DNA of 43,028 bases from Anaerobranca gottschalkii DSM 13577. Lineage in GTDB: Bacteria > Bacillota > Proteinivoracia > Proteinivoracales > Proteinivoracaceae. Below the pieces are notes generated by a model. The model did not search any database. It saw only the letters and a program-made list of their open reading frames with translations, and was not told the DNA's origin. Location of the stretch: NCBI RefSeq assembly GCF_900111575.1, contig NZ_FOIF01000012.1:1-43028 (forward strand), read 5' to 3'. The translations under genes were made by a program, and so were the position numbers. Each line of letters begins with the position of its first letter. Positions within the stretch are counted from its first letter, which is position 1. This document shows, piece by piece, positions 23,952 through 31,329 of the stretch.

Positions 23952-24794
23952 ATGAGTGTTGAAAGAAAAGATCTATGGTATTACATTAAATATATTCTAA
24001 TTTACACATTATTGACCCTTGGAGCAATATTTGTCCTCTTTCCCTTCTTTTGGATGTTATCTACTGCTTTTAAACCCTTAGGAACCCACTTTACCATCCC
24101 CATTGAGTGGATTCCCCGTAATCCCACATTAGAAAACTACAGAATTGTTTTTAGGGAATATGCTTTTGGTAGGGCATTTTTCAACTCCTTTATAGTTTCA
24201 GTTTCAGCTGCGGTAATGGTGGCAACTATGTCTACTATGGCGGGGTATGCCTTTGGTAAGAAGAATTTCCCTGGTAGAGATCAATTGTTTTGGTTGCTGC
24301 TTTCAACAATGATGATCCCAGGCTTGATGTTTATGATTCCCCAGTTTATAGTAGTGAGAAACTTGGGGTGGATGAACACCTATAGGGCAATGTTTTTACC
24401 CCATACTGCAAATGTCTTTTTCGTCTTTTTAGTTCGCCAATACGTGAAAACAATACCTAATGAGCTTCTAGATGCAGCTAGGATTGATGGTGCAGGGGAG
24501 TGGCTAGCCTTTAGAAATATTATTTTACCATTGGCAAAACCAATTATTGCAACAATGTTTTTATTGACCTTTCAAGGTCAATGGACTAACTTCTTATGGC
24601 AGTACATCGTTGCACCTAGGGAATCGATGATGACTTTACCCGTAGCTTTAGCCAGGTTTCAAGGGCAATATGGTACTTATTGGACATTGATTATGGCTGC
24701 CGGGTCCCTATCTATCATTCCTATAGCTATTATCTTCTTATTTGCCCAGAAGTACTTCATTGAAGGTATACAGATGGGGGCTATTAAAGGTTAA
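23952..24794 (+). CDS. malG: Sugar ABC permease MalG, operon 2
   Basis: A 280-residue six-helix permease paired with the chimeric MalF. The EAA motif is LLDAARIDGAGEWLAFRNIILPLAKP, and the C-terminal EGIQMGAIKG is of MalG type. Start ATG 23952 follows GGGGGTGAAG. It has no unusual insertions, so the odd architecture of this importer is confined to MalF. The gene lies 11 bp after malF2 and 23 bp before the lipoprotein gene. Confidence 0.93.
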   Translation: MSVERKDLWYYIKYILIYTLLTLGAIFVLFPFFWMLSTAFKPLGTHFTIPIEWIPRNPTLENYRIVFREYAFGRAFFNSFIVSVSAAVMVATMSTMAGYAFGKKNFPGRDQLFWLLLSTMMIPGLMFMIPQFIVVRNLGWMNTYRAMFLPHTANVFFVFLVRQYVKTIPNELLDAARIDGAGEWLAFRNIILPLAKPIIATMFLLTFQGQWTNFLWQYIVAPRESMMTLPVALARFQGQYGTYWTLIMAAGSLSIIPIAIIFLFAQKYFIEGIQMGAIKG

Positions 24795-24817
24795 TTATGA
24801 AAAAAGGAGGAGTTTAA

Positions 24818-26101
24818 ATGAAGAGTTTTTCTAAAATTTTAACCATTGGACTTCTTGCTGTCTTCACTTTAACAGGTTGTTTTGGAGGCAGTAAAACTTC
24901 TGGAGAATATGAATTACCTCCAGAGAGAGAACCAGGTACAAAAGTAGAACTTACTTTATGGGAAACCTATAACAATGAAGAGCATGCCGTTTTTATGGAG
25001 ATTGTTAGAAAGTTTGAAGCTCAAAATCCTGATATTAAAATTAATGTAGAGAGGATTCCGTGGGGCGGTCACTGGGGAAGAATAGCGACAGGTCTTGCTG
25101 TTAACGAAACTCCAGATATCGCTAGGGTAGACGTAGCTTATGTAGCTACTTTAGCAGACAGGGGAGCTATAGTTAATTTAGATTTATTAGGTGCTGATAA
25201 AGTTGTTAATGAATATGTAGATGCTGCTATTCATTCAAATATTTTCCGGGGTAGTGTGTGGGGCTTACCTGACCAAACAAACACCACAGTACTTTTTTAT
25301 AACAAAACATTATTTGATGAAGCTGGTGTTGATTATCCAACTTTTGAATGGACATGGGATGATTTAATTGAAGCAGGTAAAAAAATTACAGGAATTAGAC
25401 CTGGGATATATGGATTTGCTATGGGTAATACCCTTTGGGAAACATTCCCATATTTCGGAACCTTTGGTGCTAAATTTTTAAATGAAGATGGAACTAAATG
25501 TATCCTTGATTCTCCTGAAGGTATTCAAGCATTAAGTTTAAAGGTAAGTTTAAACCGTGAACATGGAATTGAAGCTGGAGCTTGGAGAGAAGGTGCAGTT
25601 GGGGCGGAAGACGGATTCTTAGCTCAACAATATGCTATGATTATTACTGGTCCTTGGAAAATAGCGGAATATAGAAATGCTGGTATTGATTTTGGAATTT
25701 CTCTAGTTCCTAGAGGACCAGCTGGTACTGCATCTAACGTAGGTGGTACTAATATGGTTATTTTCCGTAATTCAAGATATCCAAGGGAAGCCTATCAATT
25801 CTTAAGATTCTTAACCAGTGTTGAAATGCAAGCTTACTGGGCAAATGAATTAGGCCAAATTCCTGTAAATAAAGGGGCCTTTGACCTTGTAGATACTGAT
25901 AAAAATCCATATCTAGAAGTTTTAATGGAACAAGCAAAATACGCCATTGCAAGACCAGTTTTAGTAAACTATGCTAGGGTTGAAGAAATTATCAATGCTG
26001 AAATGGCCTTAGCTTTAAGGGGAGAAAAGAGTCCAGCTCAAGCTTTAAGGGATGCCGTTAAAGCGATAAATGAAGATCCAGATATCTTTCCTAAAAATTA
26101 A
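24818..26101 (+). CDS. Sugar-binding lipoprotein, operon 2
   Basis: A 427-residue family 1 solute-binding protein with lipobox LTGC (Cys21) and a typical fold: LTLWETYNNEEHAVFMEIVRKF start, DIARVDVAYVATLADRG, VLFYNKTLFDEAG, IITGPWKIAEYRNAG and a C-terminal helical tail. It delivers sugar to MalF2/MalG2. It is distinct from the operon 1 lipoprotein and placed last in the operon, not ahead of the permeases. AAAGGAGG precedes ATG 24818. Many aromatic residues suit an oligosaccharide ligand, but specificity cannot be read from sequence. A terminator follows. Confidence 0.92.
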   Translation: MKSFSKILTIGLLAVFTLTGCFGGSKTSGEYELPPEREPGTKVELTLWETYNNEEHAVFMEIVRKFEAQNPDIKINVERIPWGGHWGRIATGLAVNETPDIARVDVAYVATLADRGAIVNLDLLGADKVVNEYVDAAIHSNIFRGSVWGLPDQTNTTVLFYNKTLFDEAGVDYPTFEWTWDDLIEAGKKITGIRPGIYGFAMGNTLWETFPYFGTFGAKFLNEDGTKCILDSPEGIQALSLKVSLNREHGIEAGAWREGAVGAEDGFLAQQYAMIITGPWKIAEYRNAGIDFGISLVPRGPAGTASNVGGTNMVIFRNSRYPREAYQFLRFLTSVEMQAYWANELGQIPVNKGAFDLVDTDKNPYLEVLMEQAKYAIARPVLVNYARVEEIINAEMALALRGEKSPAQALRDAVKAINEDPDIFPKN

Positions 26102-26117
26102 CAATTAGGTAAAAAAG

Positions 26118-26151
26118 CCTTCCTGAATTGGAATTTTTCAGGAAGGTTTTT
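26118..26151 (+). terminator. Rho-independent terminator of operon 2
   Basis: CCTTCCTGAA (26118-26127) and TTCAGGAAGG (26137-26146), preceded by A6 and followed by T5. Confidence 0.9.
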
Positions 26152-26225
26152 AAATTAATATTTGATTTAAAAACTAATCATGCTAAAATATATTTAGACT
26201 ACAAAAAAATTAGGGAGTGGAGTTA

Positions 26226-27458
26226 ATGTCTGAAAGCTACCTTAGCATGATTAGGAAAATGTCCCTTAACTTAAAGTATTATTTTATTGCCTCATTTTTT
26301 GCCTATTTAGGTCTTGGGGCAGGGAATGTTTTAGTTAATCTTTTTTTAATGGAAAAAGGGTATGGAGAAAATGTCGTCGGTGTATTTTTATCTATTAAAT
26401 TGTTTACAACTGGAATCCTCGCTCTACCTGCTGGAATCCTTTGTAATAGAATGGGCTATAAATGGAGTTTAAAAAAAGGTTTATTTTTTATAGGTATAGG
26501 GATAATAATCCTTACCTATTTTAATGGTCTAGTAGCTATATATCTAAGTAGTTTTTTGTGGGGATTAGGGTTATCTGTTTTTGCAGTTTCCGCTCCTCCA
26601 TTTATTCAAGATAATGCAGAAATGAAACATCGTCAGCAGGCTTTTAGTATCAATTTTTCAGTAATGATGTTTTCTAACATGATGGGTAATTATATCTCAG
26701 GAAAAATGGCTGAAGTCCTCCCTTATGGAATTTTGAAAAATTATCAAGTAACCCTTACTGTTTTTGCCCTTTCTACTTTTATAGGGATTATTTTCTTAGC
26801 TAATATTAAAGAAAAAGTAAAAGGGGAAGAGAAGTTTAATTTAAAAAATCACATTGTAGGAATAACATCTCTAGTTAAAAAAGATAATAATATTGTTAGA
26901 CTTTTATTGTGCCATGGTATAATTGGTATGGGAGCAGGTTTAATAGTTCCACTACTTAATGTATTTTTAAAAAATAATGTAGGTGCTACTACATCTCAGA
27001 TTGGGACTATTATGTCTCTATCCCAAACTACAACTGCCATTGCCGGTCTAATCACACCTTATATAGTCCTTAGATTAGGTAAAGTTAAAACAGTTACTAC
27101 TTTAAGACTTCTTTCAATTCCTTTTTTAATAGCAATTGCCCTTTTGCAAAATATTTATTTAGTAGCAATAGCTGTTTTTGTAAGGAGTAGTTTAATGAAT
27201 ATGACCCATCCTGCTGAATTGGAATTTTCAATGGGATTAGTGGGTAAGAATAACAGGGCCTTTTTAAGTGCACTCTTAAAAACCGTTGAAAGTGTAGGAA
27301 GGTCTTTTAGCGTATTAGCAGGTGGATACATTATGGCAAATTTAGGGTACTCCCTTCCATACTATATAACTTGTTGTCTTTATTTCATCGCTGTAATTCT
27401 TTTCTATTCTTGGTTTAATTCTGTAGAAATTGAAAATAAAATTACAATAAGTAATTGA
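26226..27458 (+). CDS. Major facilitator superfamily transporter
   Basis: About 410 residues with twelve predicted membrane helices. The loop between helices 2 and 3 has the MFS signature-like GILCNRMGYKWSLKKG, and the central cytoplasmic loop (about 200-220) is charged. It is a generic MFS permease; the substrate is unknown. The in-frame GTG 26217 overlaps GGGAGTGG, and ATG 26226 is correctly spaced, so ATG is used. It lies after the operon 2 terminator and before the trxB promoter, hence is monocistronic. It might export sugars or drugs; nothing in the sequence decides this. Confidence 0.85.
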   Translation: MSESYLSMIRKMSLNLKYYFIASFFAYLGLGAGNVLVNLFLMEKGYGENVVGVFLSIKLFTTGILALPAGILCNRMGYKWSLKKGLFFIGIGIIILTYFNGLVAIYLSSFLWGLGLSVFAVSAPPFIQDNAEMKHRQQAFSINFSVMMFSNMMGNYISGKMAEVLPYGILKNYQVTLTVFALSTFIGIIFLANIKEKVKGEEKFNLKNHIVGITSLVKKDNNIVRLLLCHGIIGMGAGLIVPLLNVFLKNNVGATTSQIGTIMSLSQTTTAIAGLITPYIVLRLGKVKTVTTLRLLSIPFLIAIALLQNIYLVAIAVFVRSSLMNMTHPAELEFSMGLVGKNNRAFLSALLKTVESVGRSFSVLAGGYIMANLGYSLPYYITCCLYFIAVILFYSWFNSVEIENKITISN

Positions 27459-27483
27459 CAAAGGAAAAAATAACTAGTAAAAT
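27455..27483 (+). promoter_or_regulatory. Sigma-A promoter of trxB-trxA
   Basis: TTGACA (27455-27460), 17-base spacer, TAAAAT (27478-27483). It starts inside the last codons of the MFS gene. Confidence 0.82.
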
Positions 27484-27496
27484 AATAGTAAAAGAA

Positions 27497-27513
27497 ATAC
27501 CCCTTAGGGGTAT
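27497..27513. promoter_or_regulatory. Palindromic operator of trxB (CsoR/CstR-like)
   Basis: Perfect palindrome ATACCCCTTAGGGGTAT, located just downstream of the predicted transcription start and directly before the ribosome site. Related sites occupy the same position before the two Fe-S genes (30155-30171 and 31177-31193). The sequence resembles operators of CsoR-family repressors (copper or persulfide sensors); no such regulator is encoded in the window. Confidence 0.6.
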
Positions 27514-27525
27514 AGGAGGGATAAT

Positions 27526-28440
27526 ATGATTTACGATTGTATAATAATTGGTGCAGGACCAGCTGGCTTATCTGCTGCTTTATATGCTGCTAGGGCAGAG
27601 TTAAAAACCCTCTTAATAGATAAACAAGGGCCAGGGGGGCAAGCTGCTACCACCCACCTTGTAGAAAACTATCCTGGAGTACCTTCAATTACAGGACCTG
27701 ACTTGACATCTAATATGTTTAGCCAAGTTATGGAACTGGGAGTTGAATTAGTTGTAGAAGAAATTCAAAATATCTCCCTAGATGGAAAGATTAAAGAAAT
27801 AGTGACAGATGGTGGAGAATACAAAGGTAAAACTGTGATTATCGCCACTGGAGTAGAACCTAAAAAGCTCGGTGTAGCTGGAGAAAATGTTTTCAGAGGT
27901 CGAGGGGTATCCTATTGTGCAACTTGTGATGGAGCTTTTTATAAAGGGAAAAGGGTAGCCGTTATAGGTGGTGGAGATTCTGCTGTAGAAGAAGGAAATT
28001 TTCTTACAAGATTTGTTGATAAGTTATATATAATCCATCGCCGTTCAGAGCTCCGAGCTACAAAAGTGGTACAAAAAAGGGCCTTTAACAATCCTAAAAT
28101 AGAGTTTATTCTAAATTCTGTAGTTAAAGAAATTAAAGGGGATACAAAGGTAGATGGGGTAATAATTGAAAACCTAGTCACAGGTGAGAAAATGGATCTG
28201 GAAGTAGATGGAGTTTTTATTTACATAGGTAATACCCCAAATACTGAATTTTTACAAGGTCAAATAAACTTAGATGAACAGGGTTATATTATAACAAATG
28301 AAGAAATGGAAACTAATGTTCCTGGAGTGTATGCAGCAGGGGACATAAGGGTTAAATCTTTAAGGCAAATTGTTACCGCTGCTGCTGATGGTGCTATTGC
28401 AGCAGTTAAAGCGGAAAAATATATTGAAAACTTAGAATAG
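27526..28440 (+). CDS. trxB: Thioredoxin reductase
   Basis: A 304-residue FAD/NAD(P)H flavoenzyme that reduces thioredoxin in the cytoplasm. Seen: N-terminal FAD motif [15 protein letters not shown], redox-active CATC (Cys131/Cys134) in the middle of the NAD(P)H domain, nucleotide motif [10 protein letters not shown], and the C-terminal FAD-binding [13 protein letters not shown]. This layout is the low-molecular-weight bacterial TrxB type. AGGAGGG precedes ATG 27526. It is co-transcribed with trxA (12-bp gap) under a promoter with a palindromic operator, so expression is probably induced by thiol or metal stress. Confidence 0.95.
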   Translation: MIYDCIIIGAGPAGLSAALYAARAELKTLLIDKQGPGGQAATTHLVENYPGVPSITGPDLTSNMFSQVMELGVELVVEEIQNISLDGKIKEIVTDGGEYKGKTVIIATGVEPKKLGVAGENVFRGRGVSYCATCDGAFYKGKRVAVIGGGDSAVEEGNFLTRFVDKLYIIHRRSELRATKVVQKRAFNNPKIEFILNSVVKEIKGDTKVDGVIIENLVTGEKMDLEVDGVFIYIGNTPNTEFLQGQINLDEQGYIITNEEMETNVPGVYAAGDIRVKSLRQIVTAAADGAIAAVKAEKYIENLE

Positions 28441-28452
28441 GAGGATGATATT

Positions 28453-28776
28453 ATGTCAAAGGCGTTAGAAATAACCAGTGCTAATTTTAATCAAGAGGTT
28501 TTAGAAAGTGAAGTTCCTGTATTAGTTGATTTTTGGGCTCCATGGTGTGGTCCTTGTAAAATGTTATCACCAATTATTGATCAATTGGTTGATGAATATG
28601 GTGATAAACTAAAAATAGTTAAAGTTAATGTAGATGAAAACCCAGATTTAGCAGGGGATTATGGAATCATGAGTATCCCTACATTAATTCTTTTCAAAAA
28701 TGGAGAAGAAGTTGAAACTATTTCTGGATTTATGCCTAAAAATAAATTGATGGAAAAAATTAACCCTAAATTATAA
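28453..28776 (+). CDS. trxA: Thioredoxin
   Basis: A 107-residue classical thioredoxin with active site WAPWCGPCK (Cys32, Cys35), buried Asp26, and the cis-Pro motif SIPTL near residue 75. It reduces disulfides of target proteins using electrons from TrxB encoded just upstream. AGGAGG lies between the two genes. The operon ends at the strong terminator at 28803. Confidence 0.96.
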   Translation: MSKALEITSANFNQEVLESEVPVLVDFWAPWCGPCKMLSPIIDQLVDEYGDKLKIVKVNVDENPDLAGDYGIMSIPTLILFKNGEEVETISGFMPKNKLMEKINPKL

Positions 28777-28802
28777 TTTAATTAAATAGAAAAATGATAT
28801 AG

Positions 28803-28840
28803 AATTCTGAAATTACCAAGGTAATTTCAGAATTTTTTTT
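28803..28840 (+). terminator. Rho-independent terminator of trxBA
   Basis: A perfect 14-bp stem (28803-28816 with 28821-28834), CAAG loop, then a T run to 28840. Confidence 0.93.
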
Positions 28841-28943
28841 GACACTTTTTTATAAAAACACAGGTCATATATATTGAAAGAAACTAAACTTTATTGGGAA
28901 AAATAAACAATAAAGTTATTTTGTAAGTTAGAGGAGTGGTAGT

Positions 28944-29792
28944 GTGAAAATCAAATTTGTTGTGGATAGTACTTGTGATGTTCCTAAAGAATTGGTGGAA
29001 AAATACGATATAGCAGTTGTTCCTTTGAGTGTTCAATGGATGGGGGAAACTTTTAGAGATGGTGTAGATATGACTAGTGATGAGTTTTATGAAAAGTTAG
29101 TTACGGTAGCAGATCATCCCAAAACCTCTCAACCTCCTGTAGGTGCCTTTTATGAAGTCTATAAAAAGGCCTTGGAAGATGGGTATGAAAAAATTATTTC
29201 TATCCACATTACTTCAGGATTTAGTGGAACCTGTCAATCTGCAGAAACAGCAGCGGAGATGGTAGGTAGGGATAAAGTAGAAATAATCGATTCTAAATCT
29301 GCTTGTATGGGTGCCGGTTGGCTGGTTGTTAAAGGTATTGAAGGGATGGAAAAAGGCCTTGAATTTGAAAAAATAGTCGAGGAAATAAAAAAGACTATAG
29401 AAACCACTAGGGTAGTAATTTATCTTGATACCCTTGAATATGCCATAAGGGGAGGAAGGATTAGCAAATTAAAAGGAATTGTAGGCTCCCTTTTAAATGT
29501 AAAGCCAGTAATCTATTTTGAAGATGGTATGGTTAAAGAATATTCAAAATCTAGGGGGAAAAATAAAGCTATAGAATCCTTTATCGATGCCTTTGAAAAA
29601 TTATTTAATGTAGATGAAAAGAAACCGATTAGAATTGCTTTAGCCTATGGTACAGATAAAGAATACGCCCAAGAAGTGTTGGAAAGATTAAAAGAAAAGT
29701 ATAATGTTCAACAAGGTTATATATTCCAAACAGGAATAGCTATTGCTGTCCACGGAGGACCTAATCTTTTGGCTGCCTGTGGAACTTGGTAA
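28944..29792 (+). CDS. DegV/FakB family fatty-acid-binding protein
   Basis: A 282-residue DegV-fold protein. Family members bind a fatty acid and, as FakB, present it to the kinase FakA. Visible motifs: VDSTCDVP near the start, HPKTSQPP (conserved Thr-Ser in the lipid carboxylate site), ITSGFSGT, and the C-terminal GPNLLAACG-type ending with AVHGGP. Length is normal. GTG 28944 is seven bases after GAGGAG. No FakA is encoded nearby, so it may be one of several DegV paralogues. The gene ends at the repeated hairpin that also borders the 29793-30105 element. Confidence 0.92.
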   Translation: MKIKFVVDSTCDVPKELVEKYDIAVVPLSVQWMGETFRDGVDMTSDEFYEKLVTVADHPKTSQPPVGAFYEVYKKALEDGYEKIISIHITSGFSGTCQSAETAAEMVGRDKVEIIDSKSACMGAGWLVVKGIEGMEKGLEFEKIVEEIKKTIETTRVVIYLDTLEYAIRGGRISKLKGIVGSLLNVKPVIYFEDGMVKEYSKSRGKNKAIESFIDAFEKLFNVDEKKPIRIALAYGTDKEYAQEVLERLKEKYNVQQGYIFQTGIAIAVHGGPNLLAACGTW

Positions 29793-30105
29793 CAGGACTA
29801 CTGCGGTAGTCCTTTCAGTTTGTAGACAAAGTCTTTTTTAAAAGGCTGTGGTAATTAAACATTCTAACAAAGTTTTGCGTCGAGATTTAAGGCTTCTATC
29901 TAAAAGGAAGAAGGGTACCGCTCTAATTCGCCGTCCATGGCTCAATAGAGCTTTCGGAACGTCCTGTTCCTCACCCCTTCTTCCTTTTATCTAATCAGCT
30001 CTTAAATCTATCTCCTCAACTTAATCGTATCTTTATTTAATTACCACAGCTGATGATGGCTTTGTCTATAGTTTGTCTTCAGCCTGACAGGACTACTGCG
30101 GTAGT
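29792..30105. mobile_element. MITE-like inverted-repeat element, non-coding
   Basis: A gene-free stretch with nested inverted repeats: TAGACAAAG (29823-29831)/CTTTGTCTA (30060-30068); GCTGTGGTAATTAAA (29845-29859) and its exact complement (30036-30050); GATTTAAG/CTTAAATC (29884/30001); and a 14-bp AAAAGGAAGAAGGG stem (29902-29915/29975-29988). The tip holds two small hairpins, GCTCTA/TAGAGC with CCATGG in its loop and GGAAC/GTTCC. The whole is bordered by a 19-base direct repeat ACAGGACTACTGCGGTAGT (29792-29810 and 30087-30105). It could be an inserted non-autonomous element or a long structured RNA. No transposase is present. Confidence 0.6.
29795..29812 (+). terminator. Hairpin after degV (left copy of repeat)
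   Basis: GGACTAC and GTAGTCC around TGCG, followed by only three T. Probably a remnant or duplicate of the degV terminator. Confidence 0.5.
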
Positions 30106-30112
30106 TTTTTTT
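30092..30112 (+). terminator. Terminator at right copy of repeat
   Basis: ACTAC/GTAGT around TGCG, here followed by eight T. It is a functional-looking terminator just before the Fe-S gene promoter. Confidence 0.65.
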
Positions 30113-30114
30113 AC

Positions 30115-30142
30115 TTGACAAAAAGTATAAAAAAGCTATAAT
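30115..30142 (+). promoter_or_regulatory. Sigma-A promoter of the membrane Fe-S gene
   Basis: TTGACA (30115-30120), 16-base spacer, TATAAT (30137-30142). Confidence 0.78.
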
Positions 30143-30154
30143 AATAATTGTACT

Positions 30155-30171
30155 ATACCTATGTAGGGTAT
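30155..30171. promoter_or_regulatory. Operator-like palindrome before the membrane Fe-S gene
   Basis: ATACCTATGTAGGGTAT, with half-sites ATACC and GGTAT separated as in the trxB site and sitting just past the predicted transcription start. Likely bound by the same repressor. Confidence 0.5.
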
Positions 30172-30200
30172 ACAAAAATTATAAGAAGGAGGAAAAAATT

Positions 30201-30836
30201 ATGATACAAAACATAAGAAAAATATCACAAATTTTTGGGGTAATTTTCACATTAGTTCTTTTGGCTGCTGGTATTTGGTATTTTAATTTTATATTAGTAG
30301 CTTCAGGATTATTGCTCTCAGTATTCATGGGTAGGTATTTTTGTGGATGGTTTTGTCCAATGGGAACCTTCGCAGAAAGGGTGTTAGTAAAGATATCTAA
30401 AAATAGGCCACCCCATAAAATATTTAGCAGTAAACCCTTTCAATATGCCTTTGCAGTATTCTTTTTTGCTGCTATATTTATTGCAAGGAAAAACTTTCAC
30501 TCCCTTTATGTTGTTTTAGGGATGATGTTATCTGTTGGGATAATGGCAACTTTATTAGCTATATTTTACCAACCGAGAACCTGGTGTGGATCCCTTTGCC
30601 CATGGGGGACTGTTATGACAACAGTAAGCTTTAACAGAAGGTTTAAACTTGAAATCGGAGAAGATTGTAAAAATTGTAGAGTGTGTACAAAGGTATGTAA
30701 TATACCTCAACAATTACACCAAAGTTTAGATGAAAGAAAAGAAAAATCAGGCAAAGTTTATATTGGAGATCGTTGTATAAACTGTTTGGCCTGTGTAGAA
30801 AAGTGTCCAACAAAACAAATTAAAATAAAAGAATGA
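30201..30836 (+). CDS. NapH/YccM-type membrane 4Fe-4S electron-transfer protein
   Basis: 211 residues: about four membrane helices carrying two cysteine motifs of the NapH/NosR/RdxA type (CGWFCPMGTFAER near residue 50 and CGSLCPWGT near 131), then a C-terminal cytoplasmic ferredoxin domain with two 4Fe-4S motifs (CKNCRVCTKVCN and CINCLACVEKCP). Such proteins pass electrons between the membrane pool and soluble redox partners; the partner here is unknown. AAGGAGG precedes ATG 30201. It is monocistronic. The palindrome shared with trxB suggests redox- or metal-responsive control. A small ferredoxin gene lies convergently downstream with a matching site. Confidence 0.87.
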   Translation: MIQNIRKISQIFGVIFTLVLLAAGIWYFNFILVASGLLLSVFMGRYFCGWFCPMGTFAERVLVKISKNRPPHKIFSSKPFQYAFAVFFFAAIFIARKNFHSLYVVLGMMLSVGIMATLLAIFYQPRTWCGSLCPWGTVMTTVSFNRRFKLEIGEDCKNCRVCTKVCNIPQQLHQSLDERKEKSGKVYIGDRCINCLACVEKCPTKQIKIKE

Positions 30837-30868
30837 CCAGCAAAAATTGGTCATTCTTTTATTTTTTA
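30827..30868. terminator. Bidirectional terminator between Fe-S gene and ferredoxin
   Basis: AAAAGAATGACCA (30827-30839) and TGGTCATTCTTTT (30848-30860) form a perfect 13-bp stem that contains the stop codon of the membrane Fe-S gene. T-rich sequence follows on the plus strand, and A-rich sequence before it gives a T run for the opposite gene. Confidence 0.85.
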
Positions 30869-30945
30869 TTTATACCCTTATTAGTTTAAAGTATCCATTT
30901 CCAAATATACTTTTTACATAATCTACTTTAGTGTTGGTAAACTTT

Positions 30946-31131
30946 TTAAATCATTTCTATGGCCCTTTGTGGGCAAACTTTAGCACATTTACCACAACCA
31001 ATACATTTTTCTTCATCAACTTTATAAGAATTAATTGTCTCATCAAAATAAATGGCATTAACAGGACAAACCCTTTTAGCTGGGCAAAAAGGAGATTTGT
31101 CACACTTAGAAGGTTTTATATATGCTATCAA
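30946..31131 (-). CDS. Small 4Fe-4S ferredoxin-like protein
   Basis: 61 residues with seven cysteines. The C-terminal motif CIGCGKCAKVCP (Cys43, 46, 49, 53) is a standard 4Fe-4S site. The N-terminal motif is atypical, CDKSPFCPAKRVCP (Cys10, 16, 22, spacing five and five), a variant lacking the usual CxxCxxC. Thus one cluster is sure and the second uncertain. The start is TTG 31131, six bases from GGAGGG on the minus strand. It has its own promoter (31194-31222) and an operator-like site, and converges on the membrane Fe-S gene, so the two may work together. Confidence 0.85.
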   Translation of the reverse strand: MIAYIKPSKCDKSPFCPAKRVCPVNAIYFDETINSYKVDEEKCIGCGKCAKVCPQRAIEMI

Positions 31132-31176
31132 AATAGTCCCTCCTCTCAGTTGGTGATTTTTATTATAATACTACAT

Positions 31177-31193
31177 ATACAGGGTATAGGTAT
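31177..31193. promoter_or_regulatory. Operator-like site before the ferredoxin gene
   Basis: On the minus strand it reads ATACCTATACCCTGTAT, sharing ATACCTAT with the site at 30155 and overlapping the predicted start point. The palindrome is less regular than the other two. Confidence 0.42.
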
Positions 31194-31222
31194 ATTATAG
31201 CATTGGAAATCACAAAATTCAA
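31194..31222 (-). promoter_or_regulatory. Sigma-A promoter of the ferredoxin gene
   Basis: On the minus strand TTGAAT (31222-31217), 17-base spacer, TATAAT (31199-31194). Confidence 0.75.
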
Positions 31223-31329
31223 TATATTATTTTAAACAAAAGAAAGTTTTACTTAAAAAATAAGTTTAATATTTTAGTGGAAAGGAAAACCTATATATAA
31301 ACTAAAATTTTAAACAGAGGTGAACTTAG

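Noticed and set aside
29792-30105. Structured region as 6S RNA, SRP RNA, OLE RNA or a T-box
   Set aside because: Length, conserved motifs and genomic context do not match any of these as I remember them; kept as an unidentified element.
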